From assembly GCF_005047635.1 (NCBI RefSeq), contig NZ_SUKC01000003.1:1-64000 (forward strand): a DNA stretch of 64,000 nt. Reading direction: 5' to 3'. A model generated the notes under the pieces. That model did not search any database. It had not been told where the DNA came from and was given only the letters and a program-made list of their open reading frames with translations. A program made the translations under genes and the position numbers. The DNA comes from Arthrobacter sp. CAU 1506 (GTDB taxonomy: Bacteria; Actinomycetota; Actinomycetes; Actinomycetales; Micrococcaceae). This document shows positions 44,178-51,796 of the stretch, piece after piece (within the stretch, counting starts at the first letter, position 1; each line of letters begins with the position of its first letter).

Positions 44178-45278
44178 CTAGGCGCTGCGGCGGACCGCTG
44201 AGTCGGCCAGCCGGCCCAACGCGTGGCGGACATCGTCGGCCACGGGAAGGGCCGACAGTGCTTGATCGACCGCGGCCGTTCGTTCGGAAATCATCTGCTC
44301 TGCTGCCGCCAGGGCGCCGCTGCTGGTGATCAGCCCGCGGAGCTCTTCCACCATCTGGGCGGACAGGTCCGGCGACCCCAGGTTGGCTTCGAGCAGGTCG
44401 CGTTCGGCCGGGGTGCAATGGTTCAGGGTGTGTGCGATCAGGACCGTGCGCTTTCCTTCCCGCAGGTCGTCGCCGGCGGGCTTGCCGGTGGTGGCGGGGT
44501 CGCCGAAGACACCCAGGACATCGTCCCGGATCTGGAAGGCTTCTCCCAGCGGCAGCGAAAAGTCTTCATACGCCTTGATCAGTTCCGCTGGTGCGCCGGC
44601 CAAGGCGCCGCCCACGCTGAGCGGGTGGACGGTGGAGTACTTGGCCGACTTGTAGCGCAGGATCTGCAGGGCGCGGTCCACGGCGGCCTCAACCGGACGG
44701 CCCGGGCCGGCTGCTTCTTCCAGCAGGTCCAAGTACTGCCCGGCCATGACCTCGGCACGCATCCGGTTGAAGATGGCACGGGCGGGTGTCCCGGCTGCCG
44801 ACTCTGCCCCGATGCCGGAAAAGACCTCCTCACTGAGGGACAGGCAGAGGTCGCCGGCCAGCAGGGCGGAGGATTGTCCGTAGCGTTCGGCGTCGAGCGA
44901 CCAGCCGTTGCGGCGATGCTGCTGCTCAAAGCGGCGATGCACGCTGGGGTTTCCGCGCCGTGTGTCCGAGCGGTCAATGATGTCATCGTGGATCAGGGCC
45001 GCTGCCTGGAAGAGCTCCAGTGCCACGCCGGCCTGCACCGCCGGTCCCGCCAGCACCTGCCCGCCGGCACCGCGCCACCCCCAGTACGCCAGCAGCGCCC
45101 GCAGGCGCTTGCCGCCCGCGGTCAGGTCGGCGATGGCTTCCACCAGCGGCGCCGCGTCCGGCGCGGCCTCGAGCAGCAGTTCCTTCTGTTCGCCCAAGAA
45201 CTGCTGCAGCATGGTTGCCACGGCCAGCCGGAAGTCCTCCTGCTCGGCACGGGTCGAAGTGATCAGTGACGGCTCCAT
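44178..45278 (-). CDS. Polyprenyl diphosphate synthase (IdsA type)
   Basis: A 366-residue trans-isoprenyl diphosphate synthase. The first Asp-rich motif is HDDIIDRSDTRRG near residue 97, and the second region is IRDDVLGVFGDP near 248, followed by GKPAGDDLREGKRT. Chain length (geranylgeranyl or longer) cannot be read reliably. The location next to the Rv2175c-like gene matches idsA2 (Rv2173). It may supply menaquinone, carotenoid or lipid-carrier side chains. GGAGG lies upstream of ATG 45278. Confidence 0.9.
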   Translation of the reverse strand: MEPSLITSTRAEQEDFRLAVATMLQQFLGEQKELLLEAAPDAAPLVEAIADLTAGGKRLRALLAYWGWRGAGGQVLAGPAVQAGVALELFQAAALIHDDIIDRSDTRRGNPSVHRRFEQQHRRNGWSLDAERYGQSSALLAGDLCLSLSEEVFSGIGAESAAGTPARAIFNRMRAEVMAGQYLDLLEEAAGPGRPVEAAVDRALQILRYKSAKYSTVHPLSVGGALAGAPAELIKAYEDFSLPLGEAFQIRDDVLGVFGDPATTGKPAGDDLREGKRTVLIAHTLNHCTPAERDLLEANLGSPDLSAQMVEELRGLITSSGALAAAEQMISERTAAVDQALSALPVADDVRHALGRLADSAVRRSA

Positions 45279-45362
45279 GCTGCTACCTCCGGTCGGCCCG
45301 TGATGGGCAGGATTCCTCTTCGGCCGTACAGCATAGGGAGGGACTCCTCGAGATGGTTCTGA

Positions 45363-45384
45363 TGTCTGCAGACCAGTCTAGACA
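45363..45384. promoter_or_regulatory. Nested palindromes in the idsA/dinB divergent region
   Basis: GTCTGCAGAC (45364-45373) and GTCTAGAC (45376-45383) are adjacent perfect palindromes separated by CA, flanked by T and A so the whole reads TGTCT...AGACA. It is not the actinobacterial LexA box. It lies about 53 bases upstream of the dinB -10 and 85 bases upstream of idsA. Confidence 0.4.
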
Positions 45385-45436
45385 ATTGCGTGCGGCGCTG
45401 GGCGGGAGTCGCCGCACGGGACCACGGCCGCGAGCC

Positions 45437-45442
45437 TACGAT
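45437..45442 (+). promoter_or_regulatory. Candidate -10 of leaderless dinB promoter
   Basis: TACGAT ends exactly 6 bases before GTG 45449. The intervening AGTCCT is not a ribosome binding site. Confidence 0.5.
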
Positions 45443-45448
45443 AGTCCT

Positions 45449-46693
45449 GTGACTTCCCCGGACCAGCAGAACTGCACCATCCTTCACGTGGATATGGATG
45501 CCTTTTTCGTAGGCGTGGAACTGCTGGAGCGTCCCGAGCTTGCCGGGCAGCCGGTGATCGTGGGATCCGCTTCTGGCCGGGCAGTGGTGCTGTCGGCTTC
45601 CTACGAGGCCCGCAAATACGGCGTCCGCTCGGCGATGCCGATGGCCCGGGCTCGCATGCTGTGTCCGCAGGCGCACATCATCGAGCCCAGCCAGACGAAG
45701 TACCAGCAGGCCTCCGCGCGGATCATGGCGATTTTCCGGGAGATCACCCCGCTGGTAGAGCCGCTCAGCGTCGATGAGGCCTTCCTCGATGTGGCCGGTG
45801 CGCGGCGCCGGCTGGGCGAGCCGTTGCAGATCGGGGCGTTGATCCGTCGCAGGATCTCCGCCGAGTTGGGGCTGACCGCGACGGTAGGCATCGCAGCCTC
45901 CAAGTTTGTGGCGAAGATCGCTTCCACCCACGCCAAGCCGGACGGGCTGCTGCTGGTTCCCGAGGCCGACACGCTGGCCTTTCTGCATCCGCTGCCGGTG
46001 GGCGCCTTGTGGGGGGTCGGCGCCAAGACCGGCGAGGTCCTCGCCCGGCTCGGCATCCGCACGGTGGCCGATGTGGCACACACTCCGCAGGCGGCGCTGC
46101 ACCGCGTGCTGGGTGCTACCGGCGACCACGTCCATCGTCTGGCCTGGGGCATCGACGACCGCGCGGTGACGCCCGAACGCGTGGAGAAGAGCATCGGCGC
46201 GGAGGAGACCTTCGAGAAAGACGTCGACGACGACCAGGTGCTGCACCGCGAACTCTTGCGGCTGGCCTACCGCACGGCGGCCCGGCTGCGGGCCGGTGGG
46301 CTCCGCGCCGGCACCATTGCGCTGAAGCTGCGCTATTCCGATTTCACCACGTTGAGCCGGTCGCGGAAGCTGCCGGCGCCGTCCAACAGTGCGAAGCAGC
46401 TCCAGGCGGCAGCCGCAGCACTCTTGGCGGACCTTGGCGAGCGTCCGCAACCGGTCCGGCTGATCGGGCTCCGGGCGGAGCAGCTGGAAGACGCCGGCCT
46501 CGGCGGCCAACAGCTCAGTTTTGACGGCCATGAGGACACCTGGCACAACGCTGAACAGGCCTTGGACGAAGTCAACCGAAAGTTTGGGGCGGCCGGAATC
46601 CTGCCCGCTTCGCTGCTTCGGCCCGGGGCCCGCCGACCGATGCAACCGGGCGCCGGCACGGCCCGGCAGGGCCCGGCAGAGCCCGACAAGTGA
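45449..46693 (+). CDS. dinB: DNA polymerase IV (Y family)
   Basis: A 414-residue translesion polymerase. Catalytic residues are in VDMDAFFVGVE (near residue 17) and the SVDEAFLDV block (near 108). A helix-hairpin-helix follows (LWGVGAKTGEVLARLGI), then the little-finger domain. I place the start at GTG 45449, giving VTSPDQQNCTILHVDMDAFF. I do not see a clear beta-clamp binding motif in the C-terminal tail, which is Pro/Gly/Ala rich. No LexA box is visible upstream. Confidence 0.92.
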   Translation: MTSPDQQNCTILHVDMDAFFVGVELLERPELAGQPVIVGSASGRAVVLSASYEARKYGVRSAMPMARARMLCPQAHIIEPSQTKYQQASARIMAIFREITPLVEPLSVDEAFLDVAGARRRLGEPLQIGALIRRRISAELGLTATVGIAASKFVAKIASTHAKPDGLLLVPEADTLAFLHPLPVGALWGVGAKTGEVLARLGIRTVADVAHTPQAALHRVLGATGDHVHRLAWGIDDRAVTPERVEKSIGAEETFEKDVDDDQVLHRELLRLAYRTAARLRAGGLRAGTIALKLRYSDFTTLSRSRKLPAPSNSAKQLQAAAAALLADLGERPQPVRLIGLRAEQLEDAGLGGQQLSFDGHEDTWHNAEQALDEVNRKFGAAGILPASLLRPGARRPMQPGAGTARQGPAEPDK

Positions 46694-46737
46694 AATCCGC
46701 GCGGACGGGGTCACAGTTGCGTCACCCTAGCTTTCGA

Positions 46738-46766
46738 TTGGCGGGTTTGCGCTCTATTCTTAGTAC
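46738..46766 (+). promoter_or_regulatory. Candidate promoter of the DUF3040 gene
   Basis: TTGGCG at 46738-46743 and TAGTAC at 46761-46766 with a 17-bp spacer. The leader would be about 100 bases and ends in AAAGGAGG (46856-46863), an almost perfect ribosome binding site 5 bases before ATG 46869. Confidence 0.45.
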
Positions 46767-46868
46767 AAGGGGTCAATACGGTTCCGGTAGGTGTCAGGAA
46801 CTCTTGTCCCGCGGGGATCGTTGAACGACTGAGTCAGCCCTCGGGGGACTGGAATAAAGGAGGCTCAG

Positions 46869-47243
46869 ATGCCACTCTCAGAGCATGAGCAGCGGCTGCT
46901 GGAACAACTCGAGCAGCAGCTGCATGCTGAAGACCCGAAGTTTGCCAGCCACATGGAATCGGCCAGCGGCCGATCACTGTCGACGCGCCACATCGTTGTG
47001 GGTTCCCTCGTCGCGATTGCCGGAATTCTGGTCTTGCTTACGGGTATCCTCAGCCAGATCATTGCCGTCGGTGTTCTGGGATTCGTCATTATGGGCGCCG
47101 GTGTTTACTGGGCGACGACGCGGCGGACCGGGGCGGCGTCGCCGCGGTCGAGCGGAAACAAGCAGCAGTCATCGTCGAAGGGCGGCTTCATGGCCAACCT
47201 GGAAGAGCGGTGGGACGAACGCCATCACGGCGAAGACCGATAA
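46869..47243 (+). CDS. DUF3040 membrane protein
   Basis: A 124-residue protein with the family N-terminus MPLSEHEQRLLEQLEQQLHAEDPKF. Two adjacent hydrophobic segments are at about 41-60 (HIVVGSLVAIAGILVLLTGI) and 64-82 (IIAVGVLGFVIMGAGVYWA). A positively charged, Ser/Lys/Arg-rich tail follows. DUF3040 genes lie just upstream of the mra cluster in many actinobacteria (Rv2169c), with unknown function; a role at the envelope is plausible. It has its own terminator at 47324-47347. Confidence 0.87.
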   Translation: MPLSEHEQRLLEQLEQQLHAEDPKFASHMESASGRSLSTRHIVVGSLVAIAGILVLLTGILSQIIAVGVLGFVIMGAGVYWATTRRTGAASPRSSGNKQQSSSKGGFMANLEERWDERHHGEDR

Positions 47244-47277
47244 CCGACAGACCCCGAGAAGAGCGGCCGCGGAGTCG

Positions 47278-47293
47278 CTCCACTTTGCTCCAC
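47278..47293 (-). promoter_or_regulatory. MraZ-box-like pair, inverted orientation (distal array)
   Basis: On the minus strand this reads GTGGAGCAAAGTGGAG, two GTGGAG boxes at 10-bp period. It differs at one base from GTGGAGTAAAGTGGAG at 47576-47591 in the mraZ promoter, but is inverted and 283 bp away. It lies 35 bases after the DUF3040 stop. A single further box is at 47394-47399 (minus). Confidence 0.55.
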
Positions 47294-47323
47294 TCGGTTG
47301 TCTGAGCCGCCGTGCACGAAGGC

Positions 47324-47347
47324 AAGACCCGTTGAATAACGGGTCTT
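47324..47347 (+). terminator. Terminator after the DUF3040 gene
   Basis: A perfect 10-bp stem (AAGACCCGTT with AACGGGTCTT) with loop GAAT, followed by TTCGTGTTT. It isolates the mra cluster from upstream transcription. Confidence 0.85.
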
Positions 47348-47464
47348 TTCGTGTTTAAGCGGCCTAATGCGTCGTCAGAGCACCCCCTTTTTACTCCACT
47401 GCGCCCCAGCGGGCCCGCCTTCGCGTGCTGAGCGAAGAACTTGCACTGCCCGGGGCGGTCCGTC

Positions 47465-47491
47465 CTCCACCACCCCTCCACTTCCCTCCAC
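47465..47491 (-). promoter_or_regulatory. MraZ-box-like triplet, inverted orientation (middle array)
   Basis: On the minus strand three GTGGAG boxes lie at 47491-47486, 47481-47476 and 47470-47465, spaced 10 and 11 bp. There is no gene in this segment. Together with the other arrays, the 412-base region 47244-47655 holds nine such boxes. Confidence 0.5.
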
Positions 47492-47559
47492 CCGCGAACT
47501 TCCTCGCCGTTCCGCGGAGCGCGCCGGACATTTCCAGCTACAAAACCGGGTTGGAACAG

Positions 47560-47591
47560 TTGACTGTGGCGTGATGTGGAGTAAAGTGGAG
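47560..47591 (+). promoter_or_regulatory. mraZ promoter with three MraZ boxes
   Basis: TTGACT (47560-47565) and TAAAGT (47582-47587) with a 16-bp spacer form the promoter. Boxes GTGGCG (47566-47571), GTGGAG (47576-47581) and GTGGAG (47586-47591) repeat with an exact 10-bp period, so two lie in the spacer and the third overlaps the -10. MraZ is known to bind short direct repeats of about this period ahead of its own gene and repress. The leader to ATG 47656 is about 62 bases. Confidence 0.75.
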
Positions 47592-47655
47592 GACATAAGA
47601 GGGTAGTGGTGACGCAGGGGGTCGACGGTCTCCTCCAATCGGCAAGGTGGTGGCG

Positions 47656-48087
47656 ATGTTCCTCGGGACACATTCGCCGCGGCTGGACGAGAAGGGGCGC
47701 CTGATACTCCCGGCAAAGTTCCGCGACGAACTTGCCGACGGTCTCGTCCTGACGAGGGGCCAGGAGCGTTGCATCTACGTCTTCAGCCAGAAGGAATTCG
47801 AACGGGTCCACGAGGAGATGCGGAAAGCTCCGATATCTTCCCGCCAGGCCCGGGACTACATTCGCGTCTTTCTGTCCGGAGCCTCTGACGAAGTACCTGA
47901 CAAGCAGGGCCGAGTCACCATCCCGGCGGCACTGCGAAGCTACGCAGGACTGGGCAGGGAACTGGCAGTGATCGGTGCGGGTACCCGCGCGGAGATCTGG
48001 GACGCCCAGGCTTGGGAGAACTACCTCTTGGAGCAGGAAACCGCCTTCTCCGAAACAGACGAAGAAGTTTTGCCGGGAGTCTTCTGA
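47656..48087 (+). CDS. mraZ: Transcriptional regulator MraZ
   Basis: A 143-residue protein of two AbrB/SpoVT-like swapped-hairpin repeats. Each repeat carries the DXXXR motif: [17 protein letters not shown] (near residue 10) and [16 protein letters not shown] (near 81). I start at ATG 47656 ([15 protein letters not shown]), with AAGGTGG upstream; GTG codons at 47647 and 47650 are in frame. It forms ring-shaped oligomers and controls its own operon. Downstream rsmH is 210 bases away, an unusually long gap for this pair, with no gene visible in it. Confidence 0.95.
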   Translation: MFLGTHSPRLDEKGRLILPAKFRDELADGLVLTRGQERCIYVFSQKEFERVHEEMRKAPISSRQARDYIRVFLSGASDEVPDKQGRVTIPAALRSYAGLGRELAVIGAGTRAEIWDAQAWENYLLEQETAFSETDEEVLPGVF

Positions 48088-48297
48088 TCCGGTACCACAA
48101 CACAACACGCGGCACGGATGTTCTTGGATGAGATCTCCAGCCGCCCGGCAGGTTCATCCTGGCTCACTTCCCCGGAGCCAGGCGGGGCAGGCCAGGCGCG
48201 GATGGGGATCTGGTCCAAGGACCTTCGGCCTTAAAGACTCCAGGGTCAACCGGCCCATTGGACGAGGCAGACACCAGCAGGAAAGAGAGCACTGAGG

Positions 48298-49287
48298 ATG
48301 AACAGCGAGCGGCCGGCAGGGGAGCGCCATATCCCGGTGCTCCGCGACCGCTGCATCAACCTCCTCGCCCCTGCCATCGAACGCGCCATCGAGGAACGCG
48401 GCCGGGCAGTGGTGGTCGACGCCACGCTGGGCATGGGCGGGCATTCGGAGGCCATGCTGCAGCGCTTTCCGCAACTGCACGTGGTCGGCATCGACCGGGA
48501 CGAACAAGCATTGGCACTGGCCGGAGAGCGGCTTCGGCCCTTCGCTGAGCGCACCGATCTGGTCCACGCCGTGTACGACGAGATCGCCGACGCGGTTGAG
48601 GACCTCGGCATCGGAGAGATCGACGGCGCCCTGTTTGACCTGGGTGTCTCCTCGCTGCAGCTGGATGAGCGGGACCGCGGCTTTGCCTACTCTTACGATG
48701 CACCCCTGGACATGCGGATGGACACCAGCAGGGGCATGACTGCCGCGGACGTCGTCAATACCTACAGCGAGGCCGACCTGGTGCGCATCATCCGGCGCTG
48801 GGGCGAGGAAAAGTTCGCCGGCCGCATCGCGTCCAGCATTGTGGCCGCCCGGGACGCCGCGCCGCTGACCACCACGGGTGAACTCGTGGAAGCCATCCGC
48901 AAGGTAGTGCCGGCCGCTGCCGCCAAGACCGGCGGGCACCCGGCCAAACGCACTTTCCAGGCGCTGCGCATCGAAGTCAATGAAGAGCTGGACGTGCTTG
49001 AGCGGGCGCTGCCTGCCGCCATCGATGTGCTGGCGCTGGGCGGGCGGATTGTCGTGATGTCCTACCACTCGCTGGAGGACAAGATCACCAAATCGGTGTT
49101 TGGCCAGCTGGCGAAGTCGTCCGCGCCGCGTGGCTTCCCCGTCGAGCTGGAAGAGCACAAACCGCAGCTGAAGACCTTGACCAAGGGCACGGAAGTACCC
49201 ACGGCGGCAGAAATCGAAGAAAACCCGCGTGCGGCCTCCGCCAAACTGCGGGCGGTAGAACGGATCCGGAACAGGAGCGCAAAATGA
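48298..49287 (+). CDS. rsmH: 16S rRNA m4C1402 methyltransferase RsmH (MraW)
   Basis: A 329-residue SAM-dependent methyltransferase. Motif I reads [15 protein letters not shown], and [20 protein letters not shown] and [12 protein letters not shown] are family signatures. The C-terminal [16 protein letters not shown] block completes the fold. Its stop overlaps the ftsL start (ATGA). A GAGG sits directly before ATG 48298. Confidence 0.95.
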   Translation: MNSERPAGERHIPVLRDRCINLLAPAIERAIEERGRAVVVDATLGMGGHSEAMLQRFPQLHVVGIDRDEQALALAGERLRPFAERTDLVHAVYDEIADAVEDLGIGEIDGALFDLGVSSLQLDERDRGFAYSYDAPLDMRMDTSRGMTAADVVNTYSEADLVRIIRRWGEEKFAGRIASSIVAARDAAPLTTTGELVEAIRKVVPAAAAKTGGHPAKRTFQALRIEVNEELDVLERALPAAIDVLALGGRIVVMSYHSLEDKITKSVFGQLAKSSAPRGFPVELEEHKPQLKTLTKGTEVPTAAEIEENPRAASAKLRAVERIRNRSAK

Positions 49288-49973
49288 GTGCCCACGCAGC
49301 CCGTCCCGACCAGCAGCAGTACATGCACGGCAGCGCGGCTCCGGCCGGCCGTCCCAACGCCTCGCCCCGACAGGCGCCCCGCCGTACCCCCCTGTCCGTC
49401 GTTCCCAACAGTCCCGCCCGCAAGCGCGTGCCGTTCGCCCTGTTCTGCTTCACCGTCCTGGTGCTGGCCCTGGGCAGCGTGCTGGTGCTGAACATTTCGG
49501 TGTCCAGCGGGCAGTACAAACTGGTGGAACTGCGCAACGAGCAGGTGTCCCTGGCCCAAGCGAACGAAAAACTGACACAGCAACTGGAAAACAACCAGGC
49601 TCCGCAGAATTTGGCCGCGAAGGCGGCAGACTTGGGAATGGTGACGTCGCCGTCGGTCGGCTCCATCGATCTGGGAAGCCAGAAAGTTGCCGGAAAACCG
49701 AAAGCGGCGGAACAGGGTGCAGCACCGGAGCTTCTGGTGGCGCAGCCGGAAAACCCCGGCCACCAGCCCGCAGCGCAGCCTGGGGCTGGGAAAAAGAGCA
49801 GCGACGCCGTTGCGGCCAAGCCTGCTGCCCAGTCCGCGGCCGCGGCCGAAGCAGCAGCCGCAGAGAAAGCAGCCCAGAAGGAAAAGGCACAGCAGGATAA
49901 ACCGCAGAAGGCAGACGGGAAGCAGCTCAACGGCGGCAGCATCCCGGCGCCGAAGCAACAGACAGGGCAGTAA
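49284..49973 (+). CDS. ftsL: Cell division protein FtsL-like
   Basis: A 229-residue bitopic membrane protein. The N-terminal 50 cytoplasmic residues are Pro/Arg/Ala rich. One transmembrane helix spans about 53-72 ([20 protein letters not shown]). A coiled coil follows (about 80-112, [25 protein letters not shown]). From about 130 on the tail is low-complexity Ala/Lys/Gln, longer than usual. Position between rsmH and ftsI identifies it, as does the resemblance to Rv2164c. It is expected to act in the FtsQ-FtsL-FtsB divisome subcomplex. Confidence 0.87.
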   Translation: MSAHAARPDQQQYMHGSAAPAGRPNASPRQAPRRTPLSVVPNSPARKRVPFALFCFTVLVLALGSVLVLNISVSSGQYKLVELRNEQVSLAQANEKLTQQLENNQAPQNLAAKAADLGMVTSPSVGSIDLGSQKVAGKPKAAEQGAAPELLVAQPENPGHQPAAQPGAGKKSSDAVAAKPAAQSAAAAEAAAAEKAAQKEKAQQDKPQKADGKQLNGGSIPAPKQQTGQ

Positions 49974-50000
49974 CTGTCCGGCAACGCAAACGAGGTACCT

Positions 50001-51779
50001 GTGGCAGCACCAACGGCCAACCGCCAGCTCCCTGACCGTACGGCGCGGGCCACCCGGCGGCTCCGGGCCGGACTCGCCATCGTATTGGTCCTGCTGGTGA
50101 TCCTTGGGGCGCGCTTGTTCCAACTGCAGGGACTGGACACCGCTGGCATGGCCCAGGCCGCCGTGGACAAGCGTCTACGTACCGTCGACCTGCCGGCACT
50201 GCGCGGCGAAATCGTGGACACCAACAACAAGGTGCTGGCCCGCAGCGTTCAACGGTTCGACATCGTGGTGGACCAGCGCCTGGTGGAGGACTACACCCGG
50301 TTTGATCCGATCAGCCAGGAATCCGAAGACATCAAAATCGCCGACGCCATCGCGGAACTGGCCGGGATCCTGGGCCAGGACGCGAAGACCGTCACCAAAG
50401 CAGTCACCGGCGAGAAGCCCTTTAACTACGTGGCCAAATCGGTCACCCCGGAAGTCCAGCAGAAGATCGAGGGCCTGGCTTTTCCCGGGCTGTCCGCCCG
50501 TGAGACCACCATCCGCAACTACCCGGCCGGCGCCGTGGCGGGTTCCGTGGTCGGGTTCATGCGCTCGGACGGCGTGCCGCTCGAAGGCATCGAGGCGTCC
50601 CAAAACGACGTTCTCTCCGGGACGCCTGGCTCCAAGACCTACGAGATCGGGGCCGACGGTATCCGCATTCCGGTGGGAACCAATGAAGAGGTCCCGGCCG
50701 TCGATGGCCAAAGTGTCCGTCTGACCATCAACACCGACATCCAGTGGTACGCGCAGGAAGTCATCGCCGAGACCGTCAAGGACTACGGCGCCGAATACGG
50801 CACCGTCGTCGTCCTCAATGCCAAGACCGGCGACCTGATCGCGCTGGCCGATTCCACCACGGTGGACCCCAACGACCCCGGTGCCACGCCCGACGGCGAC
50901 CGGCAATCGATGGCGGTGACCCGCGCCTTCGAGCCAGGCTCAACCACCAAGATGATCACCATGGCAGCGGCGATCGAAGAAGGGATCACCACGCCGGCGT
51001 CGCGCTACACGATTCCGCCCAAGTACACCGTCAACGGCCAGACCTTCCAGGACGCCACACCGCACGGAACACTGACGCGCACCACGGCCGGAATTTTTGC
51101 CCAGTCGCTGAATACCGGGACCACCATGATCAGCGAGCAGCTAACCCGGCAGCAGCGCTATGACTACCTGCGGAAGTTCGGGATCGGCCAAAGCTTCGAC
51201 ATCGGCATCAACGGCGCCACCGGTGGCCTGCTGGCGCCTCCCGACACGTGGGACGGCCGGCAGGAATTCACCGTGATGTTCGGTCAGGGCCTCGCGCAGA
51301 CCGCGCTGCACACGGCTGTTGCGTTCGGCACCATCGCCAACAACGGCGTGCTGATGCAGCCGCGGCTCATCGACGCCTACATCGACCCGGACGGCACCGA
51401 GCACGAGGTGCCGGCCAAGAAGGGCAGCCGGGCCGTCTCCAAGAAGACCGCCAACCAAGTGCAGGACATGTTGGAGACCAACCCGAAGTACCACAGCGGC
51501 AAGGCCGGTAACATTGAGGACTATCGGATCGGGGTCAAGACCGGAACGGCGGAGGCACCGTCCGCCAGCGGGGGGTTCAGCGGCTACACCATCTCGATGG
51601 CCGGCATCGCCCCGATGGAGGATCCGGAGTTCGTCGTCGTTGCGACCATCCAGCGGCCGCAGGGCGGCGTGCTGACGCTGACCGCCGGACCAACGTTCAA
51701 GAAGGTCATGACGCAGGTCCTCAACGCCTACAACGTGCCGCCGTCCACCAGCAAACGGGTAGACCTGCCGCTGGATTGA
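50001..51779 (+). CDS. ftsI: Division transpeptidase FtsI (penicillin-binding protein)
   Basis: A 592-residue class B penicillin-binding protein. A short cytoplasmic tail precedes one transmembrane helix (about 19-40, GLAIVLVLLVILGARLF). The dimerisation region covers about 55-210. The transpeptidase domain has nucleophile Ser in EPGSTTKM (near 315), SLN in FAQSLNTGTT and KTGTAEAP. It cross-links septal peptidoglycan with FtsW. It starts at GTG 50001, 27 bases after ftsL, with GAGG before it. Confidence 0.95.
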   Translation: MAAPTANRQLPDRTARATRRLRAGLAIVLVLLVILGARLFQLQGLDTAGMAQAAVDKRLRTVDLPALRGEIVDTNNKVLARSVQRFDIVVDQRLVEDYTRFDPISQESEDIKIADAIAELAGILGQDAKTVTKAVTGEKPFNYVAKSVTPEVQQKIEGLAFPGLSARETTIRNYPAGAVAGSVVGFMRSDGVPLEGIEASQNDVLSGTPGSKTYEIGADGIRIPVGTNEEVPAVDGQSVRLTINTDIQWYAQEVIAETVKDYGAEYGTVVVLNAKTGDLIALADSTTVDPNDPGATPDGDRQSMAVTRAFEPGSTTKMITMAAAIEEGITTPASRYTIPPKYTVNGQTFQDATPHGTLTRTTAGIFAQSLNTGTTMISEQLTRQQRYDYLRKFGIGQSFDIGINGATGGLLAPPDTWDGRQEFTVMFGQGLAQTALHTAVAFGTIANNGVLMQPRLIDAYIDPDGTEHEVPAKKGSRAVSKKTANQVQDMLETNPKYHSGKAGNIEDYRIGVKTGTAEAPSASGGFSGYTISMAGIAPMEDPEFVVVATIQRPQGGVLTLTAGPTFKKVMTQVLNAYNVPPSTSKRVDLPLD

Positions 51780-51796
51780 GCCAACCTGGAGAATAT

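Noticed and set aside
48154-49158. Minus-strand open frame opposite rsmH
   Set aside because: Shadow frame; rsmH is complete on the plus strand with all family motifs.
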